Positions 28,910 to 38,140 are shown, counted from the first letter of the stretch. The stretch: 64,000 nucleotides of DNA from Planctomycetia bacterium (GCA_021413845.1 JAIOPP010000036.1:17797-81796), one strand, 5' to 3'. The notes: a model not told the origin generated them from the sequence alone. A program made the numbers and translations.

Positions 28910-28962
28910 CTCGGTTCGGACTTTCTCACCAAGTCCTCGCCGCTCGAAGTTTTCGCAACGGA

Positions 28963-28996
28963 CCCCTCGGACGAATTTCTCGTCCGAGGGGTTTTT
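28963..28996 (+). terminator. Rho-independent terminator of the pseudopilin gene
   Basis: A 12-bp perfect stem (CCCCTCGGACGA at 28963-28974 with 28980-28991) and ATTTC loop is followed by TTTTTG. It lies 54 bp after the pseudopilin stop. Confidence 0.92.
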
Positions 28997-29117
28997 GTTG
29001 CTATCCGAGGTCGCTTCGCCTTCGATACGGGCTTGTGAATTCTCGATCGTTGCGATAAAAATCGTCGTAACCGTCTTTCCCACGAAGGGGATACGCTCTG
29101 TTTTTAGCGACAAGGTC

Positions 29118-29783
29118 ATGAGCGATTCGCAGTCCAAGTCGAACGCAGGCGAGCCGGAATCCACGGTGCCGAAAGCGGTCGTGAGTCGGCTGAGCCTGTA
29201 TCTTCGTCAGCTTCAACAAGAAGTTCGCGACGGCCAGGCGACGATCAGCTCGAAAGAACTCGGCCAGCTACTCGGCTTCACCGACGCGCAAGTACGCAAA
29301 GACTTGGCCTATTTCGGCCATTTCGGCTATCCCGGCATCGGCTACCGCTGCGACGAACTCATCGCCGCGGTGAAGAAGATTCTCGGCACCGATCAACAGT
29401 GGCCCGTAGCATTGGTCGGCGTGGGCAACCTCGGCCGCGCGCTATTGGGCTATAAAGGTTTCTCGCAGCGCGGCTTCCGCATCGTCGCCGCATTCGATAG
29501 CGATCCGGCGGCGATCGGCTCCGAGATCGAAGGGATTCCCGTTTACCATTTAGACAGCTTGCCGGAAGTGGCGAGAGAAAATAGAATACGCCTCGGAATG
29601 ATCGCCGTGCCCGGTGCGTCCGCCCAAGCGGTGGCCGATCGGTTGACGGCGGTGGGAGTAGATGGAATTCTGAACTTTGCTCCGGTTACGATCACGTTGC
29701 CCGACGGCGTCAGCCAAGTCGGCGTCGACCTCGCGATCGAACTGGAGCAGTTGACGTTTTCCGTCGTCAATCGAACCTCTTAA
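29118..29783 (+). CDS. rex: Redox-sensing transcriptional repressor Rex
   Basis: This 221-residue repressor senses the NADH/NAD+ ratio. It has an N-terminal winged helix (AVVSRLSLYLRQLQQE, ISSKELGQLLGFTDAQVRKDLAYFG). A Rossmann NADH domain follows (VALVGVGNLGRALLGYKGF) and then the C-terminal swap helix (GVDLAIELEQLTFSV). The ATG at 29118 is used since the longer open frame runs back through the terminator of the previous gene. A single TTGTGAA half-site (29033-29039) lies about 80 bp upstream, without the matching right half, so autoregulation is only possible. Confidence 0.93.
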   Translation: MSDSQSKSNAGEPESTVPKAVVSRLSLYLRQLQQEVRDGQATISSKELGQLLGFTDAQVRKDLAYFGHFGYPGIGYRCDELIAAVKKILGTDQQWPVALVGVGNLGRALLGYKGFSQRGFRIVAAFDSDPAAIGSEIEGIPVYHLDSLPEVARENRIRLGMIAVPGASAQAVADRLTAVGVDGILNFAPVTITLPDGVSQVGVDLAIELEQLTFSVVNRTS

Positions 29784-29876
29784 CCGAGGCCGATTCTCAA
29801 GAAGCGCCGAACTTCTTGCGTCCGAAGTCGCTCATAATGAGCGACGAACCTGGGAAAGCAACTTTCCAGCATGCGA

Positions 29877-29947
29877 TACCCGATGGTGTAACGGTAACAC
29901 TGGAGATTTTGGCTCTCCCATTCTAGGTTCGAATCCTAGTCGGGTAG
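29877..29947 (+). tRNA. tRNA-Gln (anticodon TTG)
   Basis: The acceptor arms TACCCGA (29877-29883) and TCGGGTA (29940-29946) pair fully. The anticodon stem GGAGA/TCTCC encloses a 7-base loop with TTG. The T-arm contains GGTTCGAATCC. CCA is not encoded. Confidence 0.93.
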
Positions 29948-30057
29948 TTTTTCATTCGCAGTTGCGGATCTGCCGTTTAAGACGCATATCCGGCTGTTTC
30001 TTCATCGCCACGCGCGAATTGCGTGGCTCGAAAGCGTCTCTGCCGATGATCGGCGTG

Positions 30058-30291
30058 TTACGCGGCTCTTTTCGGGCGTCGGCCCTTTGAAAATTGAAGC
30101 CCGGCTTCGCGCGCGATCTTTAATAGCGTCGAGACGGAGACTTGCCGACCGGAAGCCTCGCGTGCGCCCCGTGCGCCATGGATGCGAATCAGCTCCAAAA
30201 GCCGACTTCGTTCTTCCGGCAGAAAGGTCGGCGGTCGGCCTCGCTGTTTCCGTTCCCAACTCGGCTGCGCGGCTTGATCTTGTTGGGGCAT
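30058..30291 (-). CDS. Small basic HTH-like protein with AT-hook-like motif
   Basis: This 77-residue, strongly basic protein begins MPQQDQAAQPSWERKQ, then RGRPPTF, an AT-hook-like core. Next come a predicted helix (PEERSRLLELIRIHG) and a helix-turn-helix-like segment (QVSVSTLLKIAREAGLQFSKG). It ends in RRPKRAA. It probably binds DNA. The longer frame extending to 30909 on this strand is only the shadow of the neighbouring outer-membrane gene. An inverted repeat GCCACGC/GCGTGGC (30007-30027) lies just past its stop. I do not recognise a named family. Confidence 0.55.
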   Translation of the reverse strand: MPQQDQAAQPSWERKQRGRPPTFLPEERSRLLELIRIHGARGAREASGRQVSVSTLLKIAREAGLQFSKGRRPKRAA

Positions 30292-30356
30292 CGATCGCAA
30301 TTCCAGATACGAAATAAGAGCCGTCCGTTCGACCGATTCAGTGGAATCCGTGCCCT

Positions 30357-31253
30357 TTACCAGCGCCAGCAGAAGCCGGTTCCTCCGAAAAAGTCGTCTG
30401 CCGCCTGATTTAACCCCACTCCGGCGTGAATATCGATTTGCACGTTCGGCATGAGGAAGATGTGAACGCCGGCGTGTTCGTAGTATTGAGTCGCGGCGGC
30501 CAGCGCACCGTTCGGCCAGATGAGCACGAACTCGTTGAACAACATCAATCGTTCGCACAAGTCGTACTCGAAATTGAACGTCTGAAAGACTTCGGTGTAG
30601 TAGTGATCGAGACCGAAATCGCCGCGGCGATTGACGTTCGTATTCGCTTCCAACTCCAGCTTCTCGGTCACCATCCAGGCATACACGAAGTTCATGCCCG
30701 GCAAAACTTGGCCGGAAGTAAAGTTCGGGTGCCCACTCGGCACGCGCATCTGCGGAAACACCGTCAGCTCCGGCAGAATGCCCGATTGCTTCGTCAGCGC
30801 GACCTTCGCCCCGAGGTAGATGTCGTCGCTGCCCCCCATGGTCAAGCTCTGCCCGGTGAGCGTCTCCTTCTCGACGAAGTAGTTGTATCCCAAGCGAAAC
30901 TCGAACCACTCGCGAAACATGCCGACGCGCAATAACGTCTCCGGAAAGGAATGCGTTTGGACGCGTGTTCCACCTTGGTCGTCGCGGTAGTAGGTGTAAC
31001 CGGTCTCGACTTGCACGCGGCCGAGCCCGACGGTCGTGGCCGCTTCGGCGAAGTGCGGCCGATCGGTGATGATGCGAGGATTCGGATCTTCCGGTTCTTC
31101 TTCATGGGGCACACCGCTCCATTCCAGCAGCGTCTTAGGATAGGAGCGTCCCGCCACGGCGAAGTAATCGAGAGGATCCGCAGCTGCCAAGCTCGGTGTC
31201 GACAGAAGTGCCGACAGCGACAGAACAAGCAGAGAATTATGGAGGTTTTTCAT
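30357..31253 (-). CDS. Exported outer-membrane beta-barrel protein (transporter/MetA-pathway-like family)
   Basis: This 298-residue protein has a signal peptide (MKNLHNSLLVLSLSALLSTP, then SLAAA) and a body of alternating aromatic strands: VQVETGYTYYRD, WFEFRLGYNYFVE, LPELTVFPQMRVPSG, LELEANTNVNRRGDFG. It ends in WRW, an aromatic C-terminus as in outer-membrane barrels. It resembles the family often annotated as transporter or phenol-degradation MetA-like protein, which contains no proven transporters in this phylum. The ATG at 31253 is taken as the signal-peptide start. Confidence 0.75.
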   Translation of the reverse strand: MKNLHNSLLVLSLSALLSTPSLAAADPLDYFAVAGRSYPKTLLEWSGVPHEEEPEDPNPRIITDRPHFAEAATTVGLGRVQVETGYTYYRDDQGGTRVQTHSFPETLLRVGMFREWFEFRLGYNYFVEKETLTGQSLTMGGSDDIYLGAKVALTKQSGILPELTVFPQMRVPSGHPNFTSGQVLPGMNFVYAWMVTEKLELEANTNVNRRGDFGLDHYYTEVFQTFNFEYDLCERLMLFNEFVLIWPNGALAAATQYYEHAGVHIFLMPNVQIDIHAGVGLNQAADDFFGGTGFCWRW

Positions 31254-31366
31254 AGGTGCAATCTTCGCGCTGGCGTGCTGCGGTTGGGAGGCGGAAAACA
31301 GCATGCAGGAATCGACTAGTACGAACTGATGGTTAATTTATCGACAGATTTTATGACTAAGGGGAG

Positions 31367-31399
31367 CTAAAAAAAGATTTTTGGGCAATCAAAAATCTT
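31367..31399 (-). terminator. Possible terminator downstream of glmM
   Basis: A 9-bp A/T-rich stem (AAGATTTTT at 31374-31382 with AAAAATCTT at 31391-31399) is followed on the minus strand by a T-run. It is about 120 bp past the glmM stop, so the leader of the next minus gene begins after it. Confidence 0.5.
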
Positions 31400-31519
31400 G
31401 AGGTTGCTAGCATCGGCTACTACTTGCTCATGCCGCGAAGATTCGGCAGCGACTTCATCGCGTTCACGGACGAACGCGTGGCTCAAGGACTGCAAACCGA
31501 GGCGTCTTTTGCCGCGGCA

Positions 31520-32884
31520 TTAGATGCGGCTCAAGACCTCGGCCGTCTCACGGCAGAGCCTGGCCGCTTCCTCTTCCGTAGGTGCCTCGGCGATCGCCCG
31601 CACGACCGGTTCGGTGTTGCTTGCGCGAACTAGCAGCCAGCTCTTCGGCCAGTCGAGCCGGAGGCCGTCGAGTGTGTCCACCTCGGCATCGGAGAAGTGC
31701 TTTCGCAGTGCCGCCAAGCCCGGAGCGAGTTTCTCGGCCGGGAGCGTGATCTTCGTTTTCACGATCTCGTAGCGAGGCAATTCTGCTGCGAATCGGCTCA
31801 GCGAAAGTTGTCGCGAGGCCAGCGCATCCAGCATCAGCGCCATTCCGGCGAAGCTGTCCCGCACATAGCCGACGCGCGGATCAATGACTCCGCCGTTTCC
31901 TTCGCCGCCGTAAACGGCACTTCGCTTTTTCATTTCATCGACGACATTCGCTTCCCCCACCGCCGAGCGCGTGAACGTCGCACCATGTTTCGCGGCGATG
32001 TCTTCGATCATCCGACTCGTCGAGCAATTCGTCACCACGGCGCCGGCCGAGCCCGAGTCTCGTTTGAGCTTGGCAAGCACGTGCTCGGCGCAAAGGGCGG
32101 GCGTATATTCCTCACCGATGTAGTTGCCCAGCTCATCGATGAGTGCCAGGCGATCGGCATCGGGATCCTGACAGAAGCCGATATCCGCCCGAGCTTCGAC
32201 GACCTTCGCTGACACCCCGACCAAGTTCTCCGCCGTCGGTTCCGGCACATGCGCGAATTGCCCGTCGGGCGTGCCGCCGAGAATCGTCGTCGTGCAACCT
32301 AGTTCGTCCAGCAATCGCTTGCCCAGCACGCTACCCGAACCGTGGTTCGCATCGAGTAGCACGCGAAACTTCCTCGCCCGGATCGCCGCGACGTCGATCG
32401 TCGCCAGCACCGTTTGCAGATGTGCGGTGGTCGTGTCTTCCAGCACGACGACGTCGCCGAGTCGGTCGTGCGCGACCCAAGCCGGCTCAATGCCGCTTCG
32501 ATAGCGCTCCAGCACGAGCAAGCCTGCGTTCGCGGGAGCGACGCGCCCTTCGCCGGTGAAGAGCTTGATGCCGTTATATGCCGGCGGGTTGTGGCTGGCG
32601 GAAATCTGAATGCCGCCGGCGGCACGATGCGTGCGCACCAGGATACCGGTCGTCGGCGTGGCTGCGACTCCGCCGTCGAGGCAGCGTCGTCCGCAGGCCG
32701 CGATCGCCGCTCGGATGGCGTCGCACAGCATCGGCCCGCTCGCGCGGCCATCGCGCGTCACGACGATCGGACCTTCCGGAAGCGTGCCGACAAACGCAGC
32801 GACGTAGCGCATCGCCGTCGCCGGCGAAAGGCTTTCACCGATGATTCCTCGCAGGCCGCTGACGCTGATGATCGGTTCCGGCAT
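31520..32884 (-). CDS. glmM: Phosphoglucosamine mutase-like phosphohexomutase
   Basis: This 454-residue alpha-D-phosphohexomutase shows the four family motifs. They are: the N-terminal ISVSGLRGIIGESLSP; the active-site serine loop GIQISASHNPPAYNGIKLF; the metal loop DPDADRLALIDELG; and the sugar loop GGEGNGGVI with the phosphate loop RASNTEPVVRAIAE near the end. Length and the G-E-G-N-G-G loop favour GlmM, which converts glucosamine-6-P to glucosamine-1-P, over phosphomannomutase, but this is not certain. glmS lies 9 kb away on the other strand. A second, different phosphohexomutase is divergently encoded 234 bp away. Confidence 0.85.
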   Translation of the reverse strand: MPEPIISVSGLRGIIGESLSPATAMRYVAAFVGTLPEGPIVVTRDGRASGPMLCDAIRAAIAACGRRCLDGGVAATPTTGILVRTHRAAGGIQISASHNPPAYNGIKLFTGEGRVAPANAGLLVLERYRSGIEPAWVAHDRLGDVVVLEDTTTAHLQTVLATIDVAAIRARKFRVLLDANHGSGSVLGKRLLDELGCTTTILGGTPDGQFAHVPEPTAENLVGVSAKVVEARADIGFCQDPDADRLALIDELGNYIGEEYTPALCAEHVLAKLKRDSGSAGAVVTNCSTSRMIEDIAAKHGATFTRSAVGEANVVDEMKKRSAVYGGEGNGGVIDPRVGYVRDSFAGMALMLDALASRQLSLSRFAAELPRYEIVKTKITLPAEKLAPGLAALRKHFSDAEVDTLDGLRLDWPKSWLLVRASNTEPVVRAIAEAPTEEEAARLCRETAEVLSRI

Positions 32885-33118
32885 CGTGATTTTCCGAAGG
32901 AAGTCGCAGGTGTTTAAAGTCGGAATCGCTCACGCGAAGTATACGAATCGGCCGCGGCATGTAAACGCGAACCTCATGCCGACGCTCGGTCGCATGCCGC
33001 GGCACACGTTTCCCGGTTTCGCTCGCCGATGCGTCGCCGGCCCTTTTCGCTTCCGCGATCATCGGCCACAATACCGACTTCTCTCACTCACGTCGCACGA
33101 GGAGGCTCGTCCTAGGCC

Positions 33119-34927
33119 ATGTCGCTCGATCTCAAGTCCCTGACGTCGCAAATTCAACAGTCCGTCGAAGCGGGCCGGCTTACGAAATCGGCCGCCGAAA
33201 ACATCCACGTGTGGCTGACGGAGCCCCGCTACGGTGAATATGCGGCCGAAGTTGCTTCGCATGTCGTGGCCGGCAAGTGGAAAGAACTCGACGACGCGTT
33301 TTGGACGATCATCCCTTTCGGAACCGGCGGACGCCGCGGTCGAATGTATCCGATCGGTTCCAATGCGATCAACGACCGCACCATCGGCGAAAGCGCGCAA
33401 GGGCTCGCGAACTACGTGAAACGGCACATGGCTCCGGGCACGAAGCAAGCCTGCGCCATCGGCTACGACACGCGGCACCGCTCGCGTCAGTTCGCCGAAC
33501 TTTGTGCCGAAGTGATGGTCGCGGCCGGCTTCCAGGTTTTCTTTCTTGATGGATATCGAAGCACGCCCGAGGTGTCGTTCACGGTTCGCTACAAGAACTG
33601 TGCGTGCGGTCTGATGGTGACGGCGAGCCACAATCCCCCGAGCGATAATGCCGTGAAGGCCTATTGGGCCGGCGGCGTGCAGGTGATCCCGCCGCACGAC
33701 AAAGGGGTGATCGACGAAGTCATGGCTTGCACGAAGATCGAGCGCACTCCTTTCAAGGAAGCGCTCGCCGCCGGCACCGTCGTTTATTGCCAAGACGAAG
33801 TCGACGCGGCCTATTTGCAAGCGGCGCATACGCAAAGTTTCGCCGGACCGCGCGAGCTCAAGATCATCTACTCGCCGCTGCACGGCGTCGGCGCAGCGAC
33901 GATCATGCCGCTCTTAGATCGAGACGGTTTCAAAAACGTCGAGTTGTTCGCACCTCAGGCCGAGCCCGACGGCGACTTCCCGAATGTGCCGGGCCATGTC
34001 TCGAATCCGGAGAATCCGGCGGTCTTCGATTCGATGATCGCGCGTGCGAAGGAGACCGGCGCCGAGTTTATCCTTGCGACCGATCCCGACGCCGATCGAG
34101 TTGGCTGCGCCGCGCGAGTAAAGGCCGGCGGGGAATGGCGCACGTTTACCGGCAATCAGATCGGCGCACTGCTGACCGATTACGTGCTCGAACGTCGCAA
34201 AGGGGCCGGCTCGTTGTCACCGAAACACTATGTCGTAAAGACGCTCGTCACGACCGACATGGTTCGCCGCATCGCGGATAGCTACGGAGTCCGTACGATC
34301 GGCGATCTGCATGTCGGCTTCAAGTGGATCGGGCGGGCGATCGATCTCGAAGGCCCCGCCGAATTCGTGCTCGGTACGGAAGAGTCGCACGGTTATCTCA
34401 CCGGCACGCACGCACGTGATAAAGACGCCAACGTCGCGGCCATGCTCTTGGCCGAGCTCGCCGCGCGCGTGAAGTCGGAAGGAAAGACGCTGCATGAGAA
34501 GCTCGACTCGCTCTATTGGCAACATGGTTGCCATGTCGAACGGCTTTACAACCAAAGCCTGCCCGGCAGCGAAGGAATGGCGAAGACGCGCAAGCTCATG
34601 GAGACCTTGCGAACTACGCCTCCGGCCACGCTCGGGGGCTTGAAAGTGCGGCAGGCGCGCGACTATCTTAATCTCACGATCAAGACTCCGTCCGGCACGT
34701 CGAAACCCCTCGTCGCGGAAAAGGGAGATATGATCGTGCTCGATTTCGCCGACGAAGGAAACTTCGTCGCCGTTCGCCCGTCGGGCACGGAGCCGAAAGT
34801 GAAATACTATATGTTCGCGTATGAACCGGCCGAGCAGTTGGCGAATTTAGAAGTCGCGAAGCAAGAGCTCACGGAGCGATTGATCCGCATCGAAAAGGAT
34901 TTCCAAGCAATCGCCGCCTCGCTTTGA
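33119..34927 (+). CDS. Phosphoglucomutase / phosphomannomutase (alpha-D-phosphohexomutase)
   Basis: This 602-residue enzyme is of the long PGM2/YhxB-like type. The motifs are: FGTGGRRGRMYPIGSNAIND near the N-terminus; the serine loop MVTASHNPPSDNAVKAYW; the metal-binding ATDPDADRVGCAAR; the sugar loop GTEESHGYLTG; and the phosphate loop RPSGTEPKVKYYMF at the end. By family it interconverts glucose-1-P and glucose-6-P (or the mannose pair). It starts 234 bp from the divergent glmM-like gene and ends in a 16-bp terminator. Confidence 0.93.
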   Translation: MSLDLKSLTSQIQQSVEAGRLTKSAAENIHVWLTEPRYGEYAAEVASHVVAGKWKELDDAFWTIIPFGTGGRRGRMYPIGSNAINDRTIGESAQGLANYVKRHMAPGTKQACAIGYDTRHRSRQFAELCAEVMVAAGFQVFFLDGYRSTPEVSFTVRYKNCACGLMVTASHNPPSDNAVKAYWAGGVQVIPPHDKGVIDEVMACTKIERTPFKEALAAGTVVYCQDEVDAAYLQAAHTQSFAGPRELKIIYSPLHGVGAATIMPLLDRDGFKNVELFAPQAEPDGDFPNVPGHVSNPENPAVFDSMIARAKETGAEFILATDPDADRVGCAARVKAGGEWRTFTGNQIGALLTDYVLERRKGAGSLSPKHYVVKTLVTTDMVRRIADSYGVRTIGDLHVGFKWIGRAIDLEGPAEFVLGTEESHGYLTGTHARDKDANVAAMLLAELAARVKSEGKTLHEKLDSLYWQHGCHVERLYNQSLPGSEGMAKTRKLMETLRTTPPATLGGLKVRQARDYLNLTIKTPSGTSKPLVAEKGDMIVLDFADEGNFVAVRPSGTEPKVKYYMFAYEPAEQLANLEVAKQELTERLIRIEKDFQAIAASL

Positions 34928-34950
34928 TTATCGAGCGCTTAAGCAATGAA

Positions 34951-34990
34951 AAAGGGAGCGGAAAGCCTCGGCTTTCCGCTCCCTTTTCTT
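34951..34990 (+). terminator. Bidirectional rho-independent terminator
   Basis: A 16-bp perfect stem (34951-34966 with 34971-34986, starting AAAGGGAGCGG) and CTCG loop is flanked by A-rich and T-rich ends. It lies between convergent genes and resembles the stem at 15151 in its outer AAAGGGAG sequence. Confidence 0.92.
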
Positions 34991-35012
34991 ATCGGCAGTA
35001 CGCGCAGCGCGT

Positions 35013-35864
35013 TTAGCCTTGCTGAACTTTCTTCGCCGAAGCTCGCGCCACGGCGAGGCATTCCTTAATGTCGGCGATCGGATCTTTCGGGTTCTCTTCG
35101 TACTCGAGCGACAGCGCTCCGTCGGCCGGGAACTTCACCTCGCGCAAAGCGACGAAGGTTTGATCGACGTTCATGTGCCCCTTGCCGAGGATCACCCCCT
35201 TGGTCTTGTCCTGCATGTCGGCGAAGTCCTTGAGATGCACGCCGTAGAGCCGGCCCTTGAGGGCGCGGATCACGTCTTCCGGCTTCTCGCCCGAGCGGAT
35301 GTAGTGGCCCAAGTCGGCACAAGCGCCGATCCGTTCGTCGTGCTTTTCGATCGCATGCAAGACGTCGGTCACTTTGTTGTAGCGATGCGTCGGGCCGTGG
35401 TTGTGGATCGCCACGCGAATGTCGAACTCCTTGACCAGCGAGTCGAGATTCTCGAACGAATCGGGATCGGGATCGGCCGTGATGTTGCGGATGCCGGCGG
35501 CCTTGGCGAACTGGAACAACTTCTTGTTCTTTTCGTAGTCCTTCGTCAGCCGGTTCACGCCGTGCGCCGAGATCACTTGGCCGTATCCTTCGAGCTTCTC
35601 CTTGAGCGCCGCGATTTGCTCTGCGGTGCTGTCCGGGCTGAACATGCCGCCGAAGAATTCGATGTCGCGAACTTCGAGATCGTGGCAATGTTGCAACGCA
35701 TTGTCGAGGGCGTAGCCGCGGAGCGAGTAGATCTGCAACCCGACTTCGAAGCCCTCGAAGTCGGCAGCTTGTAGCACGCGCGACATGAACGAAGAGGCGG
35801 CCAATCCGCCCGCAGCGACCGCCGCAGTTTTCAGAAAGCTTCGACGTGGGACGTTCCGCGACAT
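35013..35864 (-). CDS. Tat-exported sugar phosphate isomerase/epimerase-like TIM-barrel protein
   Basis: This 283-residue protein has a twin-arginine signal (PRRSFLKTAAVAAGGLAASSF) and a xylose-isomerase-like TIM barrel (AP endonuclease 2 fold): VGLQIYSLRGYALDNAL, YGQVISAHGVNRL, RVAIHNHGPTHRY, IGACADLGHYIRSGE, LYGVHLKDFADM, LSLEYEENPKDP. The His, Glu and Asp at strand ends are the usual metal ligands. Such exported proteins are common in planctomycetes and are thought to act on sugars from polysaccharides; the substrate is unknown. It converges with the phosphohexomutase gene. Confidence 0.88.
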   Translation of the reverse strand: MSRNVPRRSFLKTAAVAAGGLAASSFMSRVLQAADFEGFEVGLQIYSLRGYALDNALQHCHDLEVRDIEFFGGMFSPDSTAEQIAALKEKLEGYGQVISAHGVNRLTKDYEKNKKLFQFAKAAGIRNITADPDPDSFENLDSLVKEFDIRVAIHNHGPTHRYNKVTDVLHAIEKHDERIGACADLGHYIRSGEKPEDVIRALKGRLYGVHLKDFADMQDKTKGVILGKGHMNVDQTFVALREVKFPADGALSLEYEENPKDPIADIKECLAVARASAKKVQQG

Positions 35865-36544
35865 AAGGACGACTCCGAGTGCAAGAGAAATGGACTGCTG
35901 GGATGCAGCGAATGATTGGAGAACTTACGAATCGGCTGCGGAATCGCAGCCGACCGGCCGATCGTGCCTGAAAGCCGAATCGGAAAGTTTCCCTATACTA
36001 ACGCGCCAAGATCGCATCCGCCGGCCGCGCAGGTCGAGGAATTGCGGTACGCTAGAGATCGCGATTCCGCGCGGCGGGCTTCAACACGGCGGGATGCAAC
36101 GGGCCGACGCGGCGGTGCTGCCGACGGCGCTCGAAGCGCTGTGGCGCAGCGGAAAGAAGGGGATTGCGGCGAGGCCGTCATGCCCGGCCGATCCGGGGCA
36201 CTACCCTTGCGGGCGTGGGGCCGTGATCAGGTCGAGCGAGAGAAGAGCCAAAACGCCCATTCCGAAAAACAATACGGCCGACATCGTTAATCCTTAGCCC
36301 CCGCGGGCGGTAATCCATTCGTCGAAACAGCGGCAAATCACACTGAGCATTCCGCTTTCGACTTCTCGTTAGGTATGTTGCCGTCGTGAAGACGAGCGTC
36401 ACACCTATTTAGCAACTTCCGAATAATCTAGAAGTGCTAGCACTCGAAGCCGGTGAAACCCGAGCGAACTCGCCTTCCGAAACCTCTCTCCGATAAAAAC
36501 CGCATATCCGTTGCAGCCGGTCTTTCTCGGAGCAGTCGGATAGA
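35865..36544. other. 680-bp region upstream of uvrC
   Basis: Apart from one tiny minus-strand frame (36201-36284, listed separately) no gene is supported. Longer open frames here are Arg-rich, lack a start context and overlap each other on both strands, as expected for GC-rich non-coding DNA. Confidence 0.4.
36201..36284 (-). CDS. Candidate 27-residue single-helix membrane protein
   Basis: The frame reads MSAVLFFGMGVLALLSLDLI, then a short TAPRPQG end. A hydrophobic helix of about 18 residues fills most of it. AAGGA lies a few bases before the ATG, with good spacing. It is too short for domain searches. If real, it would be a small membrane peptide transcribed away from uvrC; support rests only on the helix and the ribosome site. 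Confidence 0.35.
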   Translation of the reverse strand: MSAVLFFGMGVLALLSLDLITAPRPQG

Positions 36545-36601
36545 ATGCGCTATATCCTCACAACACGCAAGTACAGCCCTAACAGTTTTTTCGAGGGAAT
36601 C

Positions 36602-38140
36602 GTGGTTGACGACGGTCCGATCGAAGGGGAGCCGAAAAAGAAAAAAACTCGCGGTAGCCGCGCGTCGGATCCGGCAGCCCAACTCTCCGCAGAAACACCG
36701 GCCGAAGAAGCCGTGATCGCCGACGATGTGACGTTGCCGAAGCCTGAAGAACAAGCCACGGCCGACGCGGTTGATTCCGAGACTGTCGATCCCGAAACGA
36801 AGTCCGTGATCCTCGAATTCGGCCTAGGATACGGCCGCGCAGCCGCACGCGTGAAGGAGTTTCCGCACAAGCCGGGGGTCTATCTGATGAAGGATAGCAC
36901 CGGTCGGGTCATCTACATCGGCAAAGCGAAAGACCTACGGAATCGGGCTTCGAGCTACTTCCTCAAGGTCGCCGCCGTCGAACGTCGGACGGCGGAACTA
37001 GTCCGCGAAATCTGCGACATCGACTACATCGAGTGCGACAGCGAAGTCGATGCGCTCTTGGCCGAGTCGCGGTTGATCAAAGACATTCAACCGAAATTCA
37101 ATCAAGACCTGAAAGACGACAAGTCGTTTCCGTATCTCGAAATCTTCGTGCGCGAAGACTTTCCTCGCGTCGAATTCACGCGCGAGCCGCAAGACCGCGG
37201 CACGAAGCTTTACGGGCCGTTCGCCTCGGCCGGAAGCTTGCGCGGCGCGATCGCCGTGCTGCAAAAAGTCTTCAAGTTCCGCACCTGCTCGCTCGATATC
37301 GCGGCCGACGACGATCGTTGGCGTTGGTTTCGGCCCTGCCTCTTGGCGAGCATCGATCAATGCACCGCGCCATGCAACATGCGGATCTCGAAAGAGGAAT
37401 ATCGCAAAGACATCGACCGGCTCCGGATGTTCTTAGACGGCAATAAGAAGAAGCTTTTGACGGAAATGCGGGCTGAAATGGCCGTAGCGGCGAAAGGCTT
37501 GTTGTTCGAGAAAGCCGGCCGCTTGCGCGATGAGATCCGCATGCTGGAAACTCTTGACGACCGGGGCGAGCTCGATACGCATGAGCAGCCCGAGGTGTTC
37601 TTCATCGATCCGAAGAAGGGGCTCGCCGGATTGAAGAAGGTGCTCGGCATGGACAAAACTCCGCGGACGATCGAAGGAGTGGATATCGCACACTTGCAGG
37701 GAGGAGAGACGGTCGCTTCGCTCGTGCAATTCATCGACGGCCTGCCGTTCAAGCCGGGCTACAAGCGCTACAAGATCCGAAGCGTGACCGGCATCGACGA
37801 CTTCGCGAGCATCCATGAAGTCGTCGCTCGGCGCTTCAAGCGGCTCGAAGACGAAGGAGGATTGTTTCCCGATATCTTGCTCATCGACGGCGGCAAGGGA
37901 CAACTCAACGCCGGCCTCGCGGCGTTTCGCGCGCTCGACATCACGCCGCCGACGATCATCTCGCTCGCGAAGCGCGAAGAGGAGATTTACATTCCCGGCG
38001 CCGACGAGCCGCTCAGGCTCAGTCGACATGCCTACGCGCTACGGCTCTTGCAATACGTGCGCGATGAGGCGCATCGGTTCGCGCAGCATTATCATCACAT
38101 GCTGCGCCGCAAAACGACCTTCGGCGACGACACGAAGTAG
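36602..38140 (+). CDS. uvrC: Excinuclease ABC subunit C (lacking the C-terminal HhH domain)
   Basis: This protein has about 512 residues from the GTG at 36602, which follows GAGGGA; an ATG at 36545 would add 19. After a roughly 80-residue acidic/basic tail unlike other UvrC proteins comes the GIY-YIG nuclease domain (HKPGVYLMKDSTGRVIYIGKAKDLRNRA). Next are a Cys-containing linker (RPCLLASIDQCTAPC), the UVR-type motif and the RNase H-like nuclease domain (EGVDIAHLQGGETVASLVQF, ILLIDGGKGQLNAGL, RDEAHRFAQHYHHMLRR). The protein stops about 10 residues later, so the usual helix-hairpin-helix pair is missing. Its role is dual incision in nucleotide excision repair with UvrAB; both nuclease centres look intact. 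Confidence 0.9.
   Translation: MVDDGPIEGEPKKKKTRGSRASDPAAQLSAETPAEEAVIADDVTLPKPEEQATADAVDSETVDPETKSVILEFGLGYGRAAARVKEFPHKPGVYLMKDSTGRVIYIGKAKDLRNRASSYFLKVAAVERRTAELVREICDIDYIECDSEVDALLAESRLIKDIQPKFNQDLKDDKSFPYLEIFVREDFPRVEFTREPQDRGTKLYGPFASAGSLRGAIAVLQKVFKFRTCSLDIAADDDRWRWFRPCLLASIDQCTAPCNMRISKEEYRKDIDRLRMFLDGNKKKLLTEMRAEMAVAAKGLLFEKAGRLRDEIRMLETLDDRGELDTHEQPEVFFIDPKKGLAGLKKVLGMDKTPRTIEGVDIAHLQGGETVASLVQFIDGLPFKPGYKRYKIRSVTGIDDFASIHEVVARRFKRLEDEGGLFPDILLIDGGKGQLNAGLAAFRALDITPPTIISLAKREEEIYIPGADEPLRLSRHAYALRLLQYVRDEAHRFAQHYHHMLRRKTTFGDDTK

Noticed and set aside
30292..30909. Long N-terminal extension of the small HTH-like gene
   Set aside because: This part overlaps the outer-membrane protein gene in another frame; only the last 77 codons look like protein.
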